Of a stretch of DNA of 64,000 nt, positions 27,384-38,073 are shown piece by piece. Position 1 is the first letter of the stretch; each line of letters opens with the position of its first letter. Source of the DNA: Gordonia hongkongensis (GTDB taxonomy: Bacteria > Actinomycetota > Actinomycetes > Mycobacteriales > Mycobacteriaceae); contig NZ_CP095552.1 of assembly GCF_023078355.1 (NCBI RefSeq), positions 4,340,001 through 4,404,000 on the forward strand, read 5' to 3'. The position numbers were made by a program, and so were the translations under genes. The notes beneath the pieces are model-generated. The model did not search any database, was not told where the DNA came from, and saw only the letters and a list, made by a program, of their open reading frames with translations.

Positions 27384-28667
27384 TCACAACTGGTTCCATG
27401 CCGGGCGGCCCGACGCGGCCCGCCCCACATGCGCCGACCGCACCGGGGAATTCTTGAGTTCACGCAACGCCGTCCGCAGACCCCGTCGCTTCCCGGTCGC
27501 CGGGTCGACGCCGAAGTGGTCACTCATGCCCTCGCGGATCGCGAAGCGCAGCTCCGACGCCGTCTCCGGCGCGTCATCCGACGTCGCCTTCAACAACGAG
27601 TTCGGCAGTGCCAGCTTCGCGATGGTCCGGAACGACTGGGCATATTGACCCAGGAGGGTCCCCGTCGTGTACGGCAGGTCGTATTTGTCACACAACTCGC
27701 GGACACGCACACCGATTTCCTCGTACCTGCTGCTCGGCAGGTCGGGGAACAGGTGGTGTTCGATCTGATGACTGAGGTTCCCGCTCATGAACCGCATCAG
27801 CGGTCCGGCCTTGAAGTTGGCCGATCCCAACATCTGACGCAGATACCAGCGCGGTTGGTCCTCGTTCTCGAACTCGTCGACCGTGAACTTCTCGGCTCCG
27901 TCGGGGAAGTGACCACAGAAGATCACCATGTACGCCCAGTAGTTCCGGATGATGTTCGAGGTGAAGTTCGCGGTGAGCGTCGTCTTCCAGTTCGGACCCG
28001 CCAGAGCCGGGAAGATCAGATAGTCCTTGGCCGCCTGTTTGCCGACCTTGGTGCCGATCACCCGGAGATCCTTGGCCGCCTGACGGTAGGTCTTCTCTTT
28101 GTTGCGCAGCTTCTCCGTCTCCAGATGGTGCAGCGCCACACCGTATTCGAAGAACGTGCCGAGCGTCAGGTTGTAGATCGGGTTACCGACGTTCCACCAC
28201 TCCCAGGGCTGGTCCCGGGTGACGCGCAGGATTCCGTAGCCCACGTCGTCGTCCATCCCGACGACGTTCGTGTACTTGTGATGGACGAAGTTGTGCGAGT
28301 GCTTCCACTGCACGCTCGGGCAGGTGGTGTCCCACTCCCACGACGACGAGTGGACCTCCGGATCGTTCATCCAGTCCCACTGGCCGTGCATCACGTTGTG
28401 GCCCAGTTCCATGTTCTCGATGATCTTGGCGAGCGAGAGCATCGCGGTCCCGGCAGCCCAGGCGACCTTCTTGTCGCTGAACATCAGGGCGAGCCGGCCA
28501 CCGGCAGCGAGGCTGCGCTGCAGGGTGATGGCCCGGCGGATGTACTTGGCGTCGGCCTCGCCCCGCGACTCCTCGATGTCACGACGGATGGCGTCCAACT
28601 CGGCGCCGAGGGTTTCGACGTCGCTCTCGGTGAGATGTGCGTATTGATCGATGTCGGTGATGGCCAT
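27384..28667 (-). CDS. desA3: Membrane fatty-acid (acyl-CoA) desaturase, DesA3 type
   Basis: Di-iron desaturase that inserts a cis double bond in a membrane acyl-CoA, 427 residues. Three histidine boxes are visible: GHNVMH (H-x3-H), HSHNFVHH (H-x2-HH end) and SHQIEHH. Start ATG 28667 has AGGAGG upstream. It follows the ferredoxin reductase by 8 bp, matching the M. tuberculosis Rv3230c-desA3 pair in which the reductase feeds electrons to the desaturase. Confidence 0.93.
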   Translation of the reverse strand: MAITDIDQYAHLTESDVETLGAELDAIRRDIEESRGEADAKYIRRAITLQRSLAAGGRLALMFSDKKVAWAAGTAMLSLAKIIENMELGHNVMHGQWDWMNDPEVHSSSWEWDTTCPSVQWKHSHNFVHHKYTNVVGMDDDVGYGILRVTRDQPWEWWNVGNPIYNLTLGTFFEYGVALHHLETEKLRNKEKTYRQAAKDLRVIGTKVGKQAAKDYLIFPALAGPNWKTTLTANFTSNIIRNYWAYMVIFCGHFPDGAEKFTVDEFENEDQPRWYLRQMLGSANFKAGPLMRFMSGNLSHQIEHHLFPDLPSSRYEEIGVRVRELCDKYDLPYTTGTLLGQYAQSFRTIAKLALPNSLLKATSDDAPETASELRFAIREGMSDHFGVDPATGKRRGLRTALRELKNSPVRSAHVGRAASGRPAWNQL

Positions 28668-28675
28668 GAAGCCTC

Positions 28676-29788
28676 CTACAGATCTAGGGTGCATTCACCA
28701 GACACGGCGCTGATGCATGTCTGGATTCGTTCTCCTTCGCGACGTTCCTCGCCGGTGCGCAGGTCACGCACGTAACCCCCGGCGAGCGGCACGACGCAGG
28801 TCTGGCAGATACCCATCCGGCAGCCGAACGCCATCTGGATTCCCAGGTTCTCCCCTGCTTCGAGAAGTGTTGTGGCGCCGTCGATCTCGGCTTCCTTGTC
28901 TGAGATCGCGAACTTCACGGTGCCGCCTTCGCCGCCGTGGTCGGTGCGGGCGATGGCGAACCGCTCGACGTGCAGCCGCTCGCGCAGGCCGCCGTCCTCG
29001 TAGTGCGACTCCATCGCGTCGAGCAGCGCGACCGGTCCGCAGGCCCAGCATTCGCGTTCACGCCAGTCCGGCGCCCACTCGTCCATCCGCGAGACGTCGA
29101 ACTTGCCCATCTCCTTGGTCAGCTGGAGATTCAGATCGTAATCATCGGCCTCGTCGGCGAGCGTCTCCATCTCGTCGAGGAAGATCACGTCGTCGCGGGT
29201 GGGCGCGGAGTGGATGTGCACGATGTCGGGTGTCTGACCGTGCGAACTCAGCTGCCGCAGCATCGCCATGACGGGAGTGATCCCGCTGCCCGCGGTCACG
29301 AACAGGATCTTGCCCGGAACCGGCTCGGGCAGATGGAAGTCGCCCTTGGGCGACTGCAGCCGGATGATCGTCCCGGGGCTGACGCCGTCGACGAGATGCG
29401 ACGACAGGAATCCGTCGGGGTTCGCCTTGACCGTGATCGCGATGGTCTTGTCCTCGTTGGCGCCGAACGACGTCAACGAGTACGACCGCCAGTGCCACTT
29501 GCCCTCGATCTGCAGACCGATCCCGACGTACTGGCCCGGTTTGTACGACTCGGGGAACCCCCAGCCCGTCCGAATGGTGACGGTGGCGGTGTCGTCGGTC
29601 TCCTTGGTCACGTCGAGCACCTTGCCGCGGAGCTCGCGCGCGCTCCACAGCGGATTGATCAGGTGCAGATAGTCGTCGGGCAGCAACGGGGTGGTCGCTC
29701 GGGCCACCAGACCCCGGATGATGTTGACCTCCGGTTTCCGGGCCTCGACCCCGGCCGCCGGCCGCTTGCTCCACTTCAACAGGTTCAC
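28676..29788 (-). CDS. Flavin/[2Fe-2S] oxidoreductase, electron donor to the desaturase
   Basis: The 370-residue product has an N-terminal leader, then an FAD domain (YKPGQYVGIGLQ and RSYSLTS), an NAD(P) domain (FVTAGSGITPVMAML and CGPVALLDAM) and a C-terminal plant-type ferredoxin with cysteines in GCRMGICQTC plus a final QTC. The equivalent Rv3230c protein supplies NADPH electrons to DesA3. First gene of the two-gene operon; the 142-bp upstream gap would contain its promoter, but I could not define one. Confidence 0.93.
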   Translation of the reverse strand: MNLLKWSKRPAAGVEARKPEVNIIRGLVARATTPLLPDDYLHLINPLWSARELRGKVLDVTKETDDTATVTIRTGWGFPESYKPGQYVGIGLQIEGKWHWRSYSLTSFGANEDKTIAITVKANPDGFLSSHLVDGVSPGTIIRLQSPKGDFHLPEPVPGKILFVTAGSGITPVMAMLRQLSSHGQTPDIVHIHSAPTRDDVIFLDEMETLADEADDYDLNLQLTKEMGKFDVSRMDEWAPDWRERECWACGPVALLDAMESHYEDGGLRERLHVERFAIARTDHGGEGGTVKFAISDKEAEIDGATTLLEAGENLGIQMAFGCRMGICQTCVVPLAGGYVRDLRTGEERREGERIQTCISAVSGECTLDL

Positions 29789-29930
29789 TCAGACTCCTCC
29801 CCTAGAAATCCCCACGGCTGGAGTTACTGACCGGTATTACCCTTCGGTGCACGACTGTACACATCAATCGGTGACCGCGATCACAAGATTTGATACTGGC
29901 AGGTCACGACCGGTGCCGCGACCCGTTCGG

Positions 29931-30410
29931 TCACCAGGTGAAGGCGCCGCCGGTCCAGATGCCCGTCGCGATCAGCGCGAAGAGGAGTTCGATGCCGATC
30001 GTCTTCACCGCCGCCTTCAGCGCCGAGAACGCGCCCCGCCACGCGCCGTCGAAGCTGCGCGTGCGAACGAGTTCCGATGCCAGCGCGCCCACGATGAAGC
30101 CGAGCAGCAGGCCGATGACGGGGACGACGAAGAAGCCGACGATGCCGACCAGGCCCCCGACCACGATCGTGCGGTTCGGGATCGCGTCCGCGCGCAGCGA
30201 CCGGCCCGCGATCAGGTACTTGAGCACCTCGCCGACGCCGATGACGACGAGGGCCAGAGCGAATACCGACCAGGCCCAACCACCCACGACGAGGGCCCAG
30301 ACGAACAGTGCGCCGACGATGAGCAAGGTGCCGGGCAGGATCGGCACGACGATGCCCACCAGGCCCACCAAGATCACCGCTGCGACCAGCAGCTCACCCC
30401 AGAACGGCAC
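29931..30410 (-). CDS. DUF456 membrane protein
   Basis: The 159-residue product is almost entirely hydrophobic, with about four to five helices. The glycine-rich GLVGIVVPILPGTLLIVGAL near the N-terminus and VGGLVGIVGFFVVPVIGLLLG match the DUF456 family of integral membrane proteins, whose function is unknown. It begins 15 bp after the purT stop and is probably cotranscribed with it. Confidence 0.88.
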   Translation of the reverse strand: MPFWGELLVAAVILVGLVGIVVPILPGTLLIVGALFVWALVVGGWAWSVFALALVVIGVGEVLKYLIAGRSLRADAIPNRTIVVGGLVGIVGFFVVPVIGLLLGFIVGALASELVRTRSFDGAWRGAFSALKAAVKTIGIELLFALIATGIWTGGAFTW

Positions 30411-30425
30411 CCGGACCTCGTCCGA

Positions 30426-32108
30426 TCACTCGCCGGGCTTCGACGACGCACCGGGGCGCGCGTCGGCGGGCCGGTCGTCGGTCTTGACCATCGAGGTCAT
30501 CGCCGGGGCCTGATCGTGCGGGGCCTTTTCGTGCGGGGCCGGCCGTGGCGGCGGGCCCGACGGACGCGGCGGGGTCCCCGACGGGGGTATCGGCGCGGGC
30601 GGTACCGGGCGCGGACCCCCGGCCGGCCGCGGTACGGGTGGCCGGGGCCCGGGCGGCGGTCCCGGACGACCGGGCGGCGGTCCCAGCGGCGCACCCGGTG
30701 GTTTCAGTACACCGGGAGGCGGACCCACGGGTCCGCGCGGCGGGCCGACCGGGCCGGGCGGTGGCCCGGGGCGTCGCGGGGGCGCCGGGGGCGGGGTCGG
30801 CGGAAGGGTGGCGGCCTTGCGAACGGCCGGGCGGCCCGGCACGGGTGTGACGAGCGACGCGGCGCGGACGGCACGCTCACGCGCGACCGGCACGTCGTCG
30901 GCTGTCGCAGTGACCACGCCCATGCGCCGGCGGTGGAAGCTCTCGGGCTTGCCGAACAGTCGGATGTCGGTCTCGGGTACGGCAAGTGCGGCGGCGACGT
31001 TCTCGAAACCGATCGCCGGCTCGTCGAGTTGCCCGTAGATGACGGCCGAGGCACCCGGGGACGCGAGCGTGACGTCGACCGGGAGACCGAGGATCGCCCG
31101 CGCGTGCATCTCGAACTCCGACAACCGCTGGGTCGCCATCGTGACGAGACCGGTGTCGTGCGGGCGGGGACTGACCTCGGAGAAGTAGACGTCGTCTCCC
31201 TTGACGAACAGTTCGACGCCGAAAACGCCGCGCCCGGCCAGCTTTCCGTCACCGAGGGCGGTGGCGATGCGCGCCGCGATCGAGGTCGCCGAGGCGTGCG
31301 CGTCGGCGCTCATCTCATGGGGCTGCCAGCTCTCCACGTAGTCGCCGTTGATCTGCCGGTGGCCGATGGGCGCACAGAAGTGGGACGTGAGCCGGCCGGT
31401 GGCCGGATCGATCGCACGAACCGTGAGAAGGGTGATCTCGTAATCGAATTCGACGAAGCCCTCGACGATGACGCGACTGCCCTGCACCCGACCGCCGGTG
31501 TTCGCGGTCTCCCAGGCCGAGGCCAGCTCCTCGGGGCCCCGCGCAACGGACTGCCCCTTGCCCGACGACGACATGACCGGCTTGATCACACACGGGAACC
31601 CGACCTGACGCGCCGCGACAGTGAGGTCCTCGAGAGTGTCGGCGAAGAGATACGGCGACGTCGGCAGCCCGAGTTCCTCGTCGGCGAGACGCCGGATTCC
31701 CTCGCGGTTCATCGTGGCGACGACAGCGCTCGCGGTCGGGATGACCTCGGCGATACCGCGTTCGGCGACGTCGACGAGGGCCTCGGTGGCGATCGCCTCG
31801 ATCTCGGGCACCACGTACGCGGGACGATGCTTGTCGATGACCGCGTGCAGGGCGGCGGGATCGGTCATGTCGATGACCTCGGCATGGTGTGCGACCTGGT
31901 GGCCGGGCGCGTCGGCGTAGCGATCGACGGCGACGACCTCGACGCCGAGGCGCTGGAACGCGATCACGACCTCTTTGCCGAGTTCACCTGCCCCGAGGAC
32001 CATCACCTTGGTCGCGGTCGGACTCAGCGGCGTGCCGATGACGTCCGGCGGCCCGGTCGTCGGCGCCGGCTGGGCTGCGCTGGTCGCACTCTCGCTGTTC
32101 GACGTCAT
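30426..32108 (-). CDS. purT: Formate-dependent GAR transformylase with long proline-rich tail
   Basis: ATP-grasp enzyme making formyl-GAR from GAR, formate and ATP in purine synthesis. The first about 425 of 560 residues match Pur[36 protein letters not shown] and [15 protein letters not shown]. The remaining about 135 residues (from [11 protein letters not shown]) are a Pro/Gly/Arg tail with repeated GPPPG and PPRP blocks, absent from E. coli PurT (392 aa). The tail seems disordered; its role is unknown. Start ATG 32108 has AGG upstream. Confidence 0.92.
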   Translation of the reverse strand: MTSNSESATSAAQPAPTTGPPDVIGTPLSPTATKVMVLGAGELGKEVVIAFQRLGVEVVAVDRYADAPGHQVAHHAEVIDMTDPAALHAVIDKHRPAYVVPEIEAIATEALVDVAERGIAEVIPTASAVVATMNREGIRRLADEELGLPTSPYLFADTLEDLTVAARQVGFPCVIKPVMSSSGKGQSVARGPEELASAWETANTGGRVQGSRVIVEGFVEFDYEITLLTVRAIDPATGRLTSHFCAPIGHRQINGDYVESWQPHEMSADAHASATSIAARIATALGDGKLAGRGVFGVELFVKGDDVYFSEVSPRPHDTGLVTMATQRLSEFEMHARAILGLPVDVTLASPGASAVIYGQLDEPAIGFENVAAALAVPETDIRLFGKPESFHRRRMGVVTATADDVPVARERAVRAASLVTPVPGRPAVRKAATLPPTPPPAPPRRPGPPPGPVGPPRGPVGPPPGVLKPPGAPLGPPPGRPGPPPGPRPPVPRPAGGPRPVPPAPIPPSGTPPRPSGPPPRPAPHEKAPHDQAPAMTSMVKTDDRPADARPGASSKPGE

Positions 32109-32187
32109 CCTCAAATCCTACTTGCCGCCAGCACAGATCCCGGCGCACTCCTCCACCTCGTCGAACACACCAAGGACCGTCGGGTGA

Positions 32188-32544
32188 TCATCCCGTCACC
32201 TCGTGCACGAAGCACCACCGCCACACCTCGCCCGGCTCGGCCGAACGCATGACCGGGTGCCCGGTCTCGTGGAAGTGACCGGTCGCGTGTCGTCGCGGGC
32301 TCGAATCGCAACAACCGATGTGCCCGCACGTCAGGCACTTCCGCAGATGTGCCCAGTGGGTCTCGCCGATCGCGACACAGTCCTGGCAACTGCGGTCGTC
32401 GCCCGATGCCGGCGCCGGGTCGGCGGCCGGCGCGGCGTCGAACGACTCCAGTTCGACGCAGCGCGCCGTGCTCGAGGCGTCGGAACCGGACCCCGCCGGC
32501 CCGGACGCGGCCGCGGCCGATGACTTCCGCCGAAAGATCTTCAT
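32188..32544 (-). CDS. UBP-type zinc-finger protein
   Basis: The 118-residue product has a Ser/Ala-rich N-terminus, then a ubiquitin-protease-type zinc finger: CQDCVAIGETHWAHLRKC, then a CGHIGCCDSSPRRHATGHFH segment with Cys/His ligands, ending in an RWCFVHE. In eukaryotes this finger binds free ubiquitin tails; bacterial copies are common in actinobacteria and their ligand is unknown. ATG 32544 lies 43 bp from the divergent antiporter start. Confidence 0.9.
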   Translation of the reverse strand: MKIFRRKSSAAAASGPAGSGSDASSTARCVELESFDAAPAADPAPASGDDRSCQDCVAIGETHWAHLRKCLTCGHIGCCDSSPRRHATGHFHETGHPVMRSAEPGEVWRWCFVHEVTG

Positions 32545-32587
32545 GCCCGACATTATCCATCGGGCCGGCGCGATTAGAGTCGCTCGA

Positions 32588-34180
32588 ATGGGCGCATCGC
32601 TACTGCTGGTCGCGGTCATCGCCGTGGCGGTCGCCGCGTTGTGTCGTCGCTATGGCTGGTCCTCGCCGCTGGTGCTGGTCACCGTCGGTCTCGGGATCGC
32701 ATGGATTCCCGAGTTGCCCTCGGTGGCCCTGGAACCCGAGCTCGTGCTCTTCCTCATCCTGCCGCCGCTGCTGTACTCGGCCGCGCAGGAGAGTTCATAT
32801 CAGGCGTTCCGCGCCAACTGGCGTGCGATCGGATTCCTGGCGGTCGGCCTGCCGCTGGTGACGACCCTGGTGGTCGGATACGTCGCATACCTCGTCGTCC
32901 CCAATCTCCCGCTCGCCGCGGCACTGGTCCTCGGCGCGGTCGTCGCGCCGCCGGACGCGGTGTCGGCGCAGGCGATCGGCCGCCGGCTCGGTCTGCCGCG
33001 CCGGATGATGACGCTGCTCGGCGGCGAGAGCCTGCTCAACGACGCGACGGCCCTCACCGCGTTCCGGATCGCGCTCGCCGCGGCGGTGGGGGCCACCGCG
33101 ACGGTCGGCGAAGGCGTCCTGACGTTCGCGGTGGCCGCCCTCGGCGGCCTGGTCGTGGGCCTCCTCGTCGGGGTGGTCGTGTCCTGGGTGCGTGTCTGGC
33201 TCACCGACCCGCCGATGGAGACAGCGATCGGCATCATCGTCCCGTTCGCCACGTACTACGCGGCCGAGGAACTGCACGGCTCGGGTGTCATCGCGGTGGT
33301 CACCGCCGGTCTCTACCTCGGCCACCGGTCGGTGCGGCTGGGCTATGCGACCCGTCTGCAGGACGAGGCGGTGCGCAAGTCGATCGACACCATCCTCGAG
33401 TCGTTCGTCTTCTTGCTCATCGGGCTCCAGCTGCCCATGCTCATCGAGGGTGTCGAGAACGAGTCGTGGACGCAGATCGCCATCGACGCCGCGGCGGTCC
33501 TGGCGGCGACGATCCTCGTGCGCATCGTCTGGGTCTACCCGGCGACCTATCTGTCCCGACTGCTATCGCGACGGATCCGCGACCGCGAGCCGCCGCCGAG
33601 TCCGGCGTCGGTGTTCGTCGTCTCCTGGGCCGGTATGCGTGGCGTGGTGTCACTGGCCGCCGCGTTCGCCATCCCCGTCTACACCGAGACGAACGAACCG
33701 TTCCCCGCCCGCGCCGAGATCCTGTTCCTGACCTTCGTGGTCGTGGTGGGGACGTTGCTGATCCAGGGCACCACCCTGCCCTGGGTCATCCGCTTCCTCG
33801 GGGTGAGCGGCGACGAGCGCGCCCAGGACCGGCTGGCGTATGCGGCCGCGCAGGACCGTGCGTCCCGGGAATCCGAACGGCGCCTCGACGATTACGCCAC
33901 CGAACTGTCCGACGACGATCCGCGCCGGCTCCAGGTGGCGATGCTGCGCAAGTGGATCACCACGCAGCGCAATGTGGCCTGGGAGGAACTCGGCCGGGGT
34001 CCCGAGGATCTCGGCGAGAGTCCGACGTCCGCCGGGGCACGACTCCGGACGGAGATCCTGCAGATCCAGCGCGCGGTCTTCATCGCCGAACGCGATGCCG
34101 GACGCATCGACGACGAGGTCCTGCGAATCGCGTTGCGTCGTCTCGACTTCGCCGAGGGGCAGGGCGACCGGGATCCCTAG
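32588..34180 (+). CDS. Na+/H+ antiporter (CPA1/NhaP family)
   Basis: Membrane cation/proton exchanger, 530 residues. About 12 helices are followed by a soluble tail of about 120 residues. The family motifs LVLFLILPPLLYSAA, the GAVVAPPDAVSAQAI ion-site region, GGESLLNDATALTAF and SWAGMRGVVSLAAAFAIP are all visible. Start ATG 32588 directly precedes the first helix. The stop is adjacent to a four-copy repeat array. Confidence 0.93.
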   Translation: MGASLLLVAVIAVAVAALCRRYGWSSPLVLVTVGLGIAWIPELPSVALEPELVLFLILPPLLYSAAQESSYQAFRANWRAIGFLAVGLPLVTTLVVGYVAYLVVPNLPLAAALVLGAVVAPPDAVSAQAIGRRLGLPRRMMTLLGGESLLNDATALTAFRIALAAAVGATATVGEGVLTFAVAALGGLVVGLLVGVVVSWVRVWLTDPPMETAIGIIVPFATYYAAEELHGSGVIAVVTAGLYLGHRSVRLGYATRLQDEAVRKSIDTILESFVFLLIGLQLPMLIEGVENESWTQIAIDAAAVLAATILVRIVWVYPATYLSRLLSRRIRDREPPPSPASVFVVSWAGMRGVVSLAAAFAIPVYTETNEPFPARAEILFLTFVVVVGTLLIQGTTLPWVIRFLGVSGDERAQDRLAYAAAQDRASRESERRLDDYATELSDDDPRRLQVAMLRKWITTQRNVAWEELGRGPEDLGESPTSAGARLRTEILQIQRAVFIAERDAGRIDDEVLRIALRRLDFAEGQGDRDP

Positions 34181-34329
34181 CTCCCTGAGGAGCCCGGAGC
34201 TTGCAGGCGACACCCCCTCGCTCCCTGAGGAGCCCGGAGCTTGCAGGCGACACCCCCCTCGCTCCCTGAGGAGCCCGGAGCTTGCGGGCGACACCCCCGT
34301 CGCTCCCTGAGGAGCCCGGAGCTTGCGGA
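34181..34329 (+). repeat. Four tandem copies of a 40-41-bp repeat
   Basis: Units starting CTCCCTGAGGAGCCCGGAGC begin at 34181, 34221, 34262 and 34303. Each contains a GCTCC-CTGA-GGAGC-type hairpin and a GCTTGC(A/G)G box. Related sequence occurs at 21720-21790, 36451-36630 and 21564-21701. It lies directly after the antiporter stop. Transcription through it would give repeated small hairpins. Confidence 0.9.
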
Positions 34330-34415
34330 GGGCGTCTCGAAGGGTCCCCCATCCGAACGAACCCGGGGAGTTCTGCCCATTCCCACTCGACAAGCCCTGT
34401 CCTACCTTCGCTCTC

Positions 34416-34814
34416 ATGAACACGACCATCACCCGCCTGGCCACTGCCGGCGCTTCCCTCGTCCTCACCGCCGGCGCGCTCGCCGTCGGCACCTCGACCG
34501 CGGTCGCCGCGCCCTCGGCACCGTCCTGCGATCCCGGACAGCGGACCGTCACCTCCGTCGTCACCACCCGGTCGGCGGCGTCGATCTGTCAGTGGCGCGC
34601 CGACGGCACCCTCGAATACCGGGGTGTCGCGCGTTCGAGTGGCAACACCCTGTGCATCCCGGTGTCCGAGGTGCACGTGCAGGAGAACGGCAGCGGCCGT
34701 CACTACTACGTCGCCTACAACAACGGGTACAAGTACTCGGTCTTCGACGGACTGGGCCTCAGCATCGTCGGCCCGGACGGGCGGCTGATCAGCTCCGAAG
34801 ACGCGATCGGCTGA
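34416..34814 (+). CDS. Small secreted protein of unknown function
   Basis: The 132-residue product has a signal peptide (MNTTITRLATAG, hydrophobic core, cleavage near AVAAPS at about 31). The mature domain has three cysteines (SCDPG, SICQW, TLCIP) and a Tyr-rich end HYYVAYNNGYKYSVFDGLG. No family recognised. It ends 9 bp before the convergent cyclase stop. The promoter presumably lies between the repeat array and the start. Confidence 0.82.
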   Translation: MNTTITRLATAGASLVLTAGALAVGTSTAVAAPSAPSCDPGQRTVTSVVTTRSAASICQWRADGTLEYRGVARSSGNTLCIPVSEVHVQENGSGRHYYVAYNNGYKYSVFDGLGLSIVGPDGRLISSEDAIG

Positions 34815-34823
34815 GCGAGGCCC

Positions 34824-36377
34824 TCACTCGTCGTCGACGAATGCGGCGAACACGGTCGTCTCCTCGGTCCGGCCGCGCAGCGAGGTGGTCTCCTGTTCCT
34901 CCCACCGCTCGGCCTCGTCCCGCTGCGCGGCCTTGACCGCGCGTCCGGAGGCCAACGGCCGCCGCGGATCCCGTTTGGCCAGTTCCGACAGGCGGGCACT
35001 CTCGTTGACCGGGTCGCCGATGACGGTGTACTCGAATCTCTCGATGGCACCGACGTTCCCGGCGACCACGGCCCCGTGGCTGACCCCGATACCGGCCGAC
35101 AGGTCGGGCACCTCCTCGGCCAGGCCGCGGGCGATGTCGCGCGCGGCGGCGAGCGCGCTGCCCGCGGCGTCGTCGAGATCGATGGGTGCGCCGAAGATGG
35201 CGAGCACCGCGTCGCCCTCGAATTTGTTCACCAGGCCGTCGTGTTCCTCGACCGCCCGCACGATGACCGCGAAGAACTTGTTGAGGATCTCGACCACCTC
35301 GGTAGGGCGTCGTTGCGCGGCAAGCGTCGTCGAACCGATGACGTCGACGAAGAGCGTGGCGGCGAGACGTTCGGTCCCGCCGAGTTCCGGGTTCGACGAC
35401 ATGGCCGCCTCGGCGACTTCGTGGCCCACGTGCCGTCCGAACAGGTCCCGTATCCGTTCTCGCTCACGGAGTCCCGCGACCATCGAGTTGAAACCCACCT
35501 GCAGGTCGCCGAGTTCGGTGCCGTCGTAGACGACGAGGTCGGCGTCGTCGAGGTCACCGTCGCTCACGCGGTTCATCCCGGCGCGCACGCTGCGGATGGG
35601 GCCGGTGACGCTCATGCTCGACAGCAGCGTCAGCAGCAGGCCGGTGAAGAGTGCGGTGACCCCGAGGACCGTGGCACCGACGAACAGGTCGAGCTTGGAG
35701 GTCTCGTCTCGCGCGAGCCCGAACGCCAGCACCAGCAGGATGCCGATGATCGGGGTCGCCGAACCCACCATCCACGAGACGACCGAGCGCGCCCGCACAC
35801 CGGTACGTTTGCGCCGGCGGTGGCCGGCCGAGATCAGTTCCGCCGCAACGGGACGCAGGGTGAAGTCGATGAACAGATATGAGATCGCCACCACCACAAC
35901 ACCACTGAGGCTCACCACGAAGATGGTCTTGGGGATCAGCTGTGGGTCGACGATCCCGTACATGATCGTGAGCATGATGGCGGCGATGCCCCACAGGAAT
36001 CCCTGCACCAGCGACAGTCGCCACGGCAGCCGCATGGTCCGCCGGGCGTCGCGTTTCGTCGGGGTGACATCGCGGATCGCCCACCGCAGATCACGGACGC
36101 CGACATAGGTGCCCCACCCGATCCCGACCACGAACGCCGCGGTGATGTAGACCGGCACGACGATGAAGTTGACCCACCACAACTCGGCGGTGAACACCGT
36201 CGGCTGCGGGATGCCGACCGCGGTGAGCGCGACCGCGATGATCGCCCCGAACAGGTTGGCCACCACGATGGATGCGGTCAGCAGGGTCTGGATACGGATC
36301 CGTTGTTTGACCGTGCTCTCGCCGACGGACCCGAGCAGGATGGATCCGTAGTCGCGACTCCCCCGCTTGGCACGCAT
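34824..36377 (-). CDS. Membrane adenylate/guanylate cyclase with HAMP domain
   Basis: Class-III cyclase, 517 residues. About six transmembrane helices fill the first 270 residues, then a HAMP linker (SVTGPIRSVRAGMNRVSDGD) and the catalytic domain. That domain contains AATLFVDVIGSTTLA with a metal aspartate, LVNKFEGDAVLAIFGAP with the second aspartate and substrate lysine, and ERFEYTVIGDPVNESARL. This matches the six-helix-HAMP-cyclase group of M. tuberculosis (Rv1318c-Rv1320c, Rv3645). ATG 36377 is preferred over GTG 36383. Confidence 0.92.
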   Translation of the reverse strand: MRAKRGSRDYGSILLGSVGESTVKQRIRIQTLLTASIVVANLFGAIIAVALTAVGIPQPTVFTAELWWVNFIVVPVYITAAFVVGIGWGTYVGVRDLRWAIRDVTPTKRDARRTMRLPWRLSLVQGFLWGIAAIMLTIMYGIVDPQLIPKTIFVVSLSGVVVVAISYLFIDFTLRPVAAELISAGHRRRKRTGVRARSVVSWMVGSATPIIGILLVLAFGLARDETSKLDLFVGATVLGVTALFTGLLLTLLSSMSVTGPIRSVRAGMNRVSDGDLDDADLVVYDGTELGDLQVGFNSMVAGLRERERIRDLFGRHVGHEVAEAAMSSNPELGGTERLAATLFVDVIGSTTLAAQRRPTEVVEILNKFFAVIVRAVEEHDGLVNKFEGDAVLAIFGAPIDLDDAAGSALAAARDIARGLAEEVPDLSAGIGVSHGAVVAGNVGAIERFEYTVIGDPVNESARLSELAKRDPRRPLASGRAVKAAQRDEAERWEEQETTSLRGRTEETTVFAAFVDDE

Positions 36378-36450
36378 GGGCACTAGCTAATCACGAGCCG
36401 ACCGCGAATCCGCGACGAGCTCGCCGAGCGGAGCATCACCCCGCCCCAAC

Positions 36451-36630
36451 CCTGCTCCCTAATCCGAAAAAGCGACCCCATTGCTCCCTGAGGTGTGAGG
36501 AGCGCAAGCAACTGCCCGCCGCCCCACTGGCCCCTGAGGTGCGAGGAGCGCAAGCGACGAGCCACGAAGGGCCTGGTGAGACACGTTGCGAGCCCTTCGT
36601 GGCTCGCTTCGCTCGCACCTCAGGGAGCAT
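36451..36630. repeat. Composite dispersed repeat block between cyclase and purA
   Basis: Contains GCTCCCTAATCCG (also near 21730-21745, inverted), two CCTGAGGTG(T/C)GAGGAGCGCAAGC units, and a 49-bp element (36558-36606) with CGAGCCACGAAGGGC / GCCCTTCGTGGCTCG ends. That element is the reverse complement of 21586-21635 apart from one missing base. The block ends in a CTCGCACCTCAGGGAGC inverted copy. It fills most of the 320-bp gap; nothing else is visible there. Confidence 0.88.
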
Positions 36631-36705
36631 GAAATCAGACGCTCACGGGTGTTCTTTCGTAGACCTCGACGGCCGCCAAGCCGCCGAAACCCCAGGAGCG
36701 AAGGG

Positions 36706-38040
<1,335 letters not shown>

Positions 38041-38073
38041 CTACTGGGTCGGCGCGCTCGATACGCTATCCGC

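Noticed and set aside
29800..29930. Possible TetR operator (GTTACTGACCGGTATTAC) before the reductase/desaturase operon
   Set aside because: Does not form a true inverted repeat when aligned around its centre.
34181..34329. Possible CRISPR array
   Set aside because: The units are contiguous 40-41-bp repeats without variable spacers and there are no cas genes.
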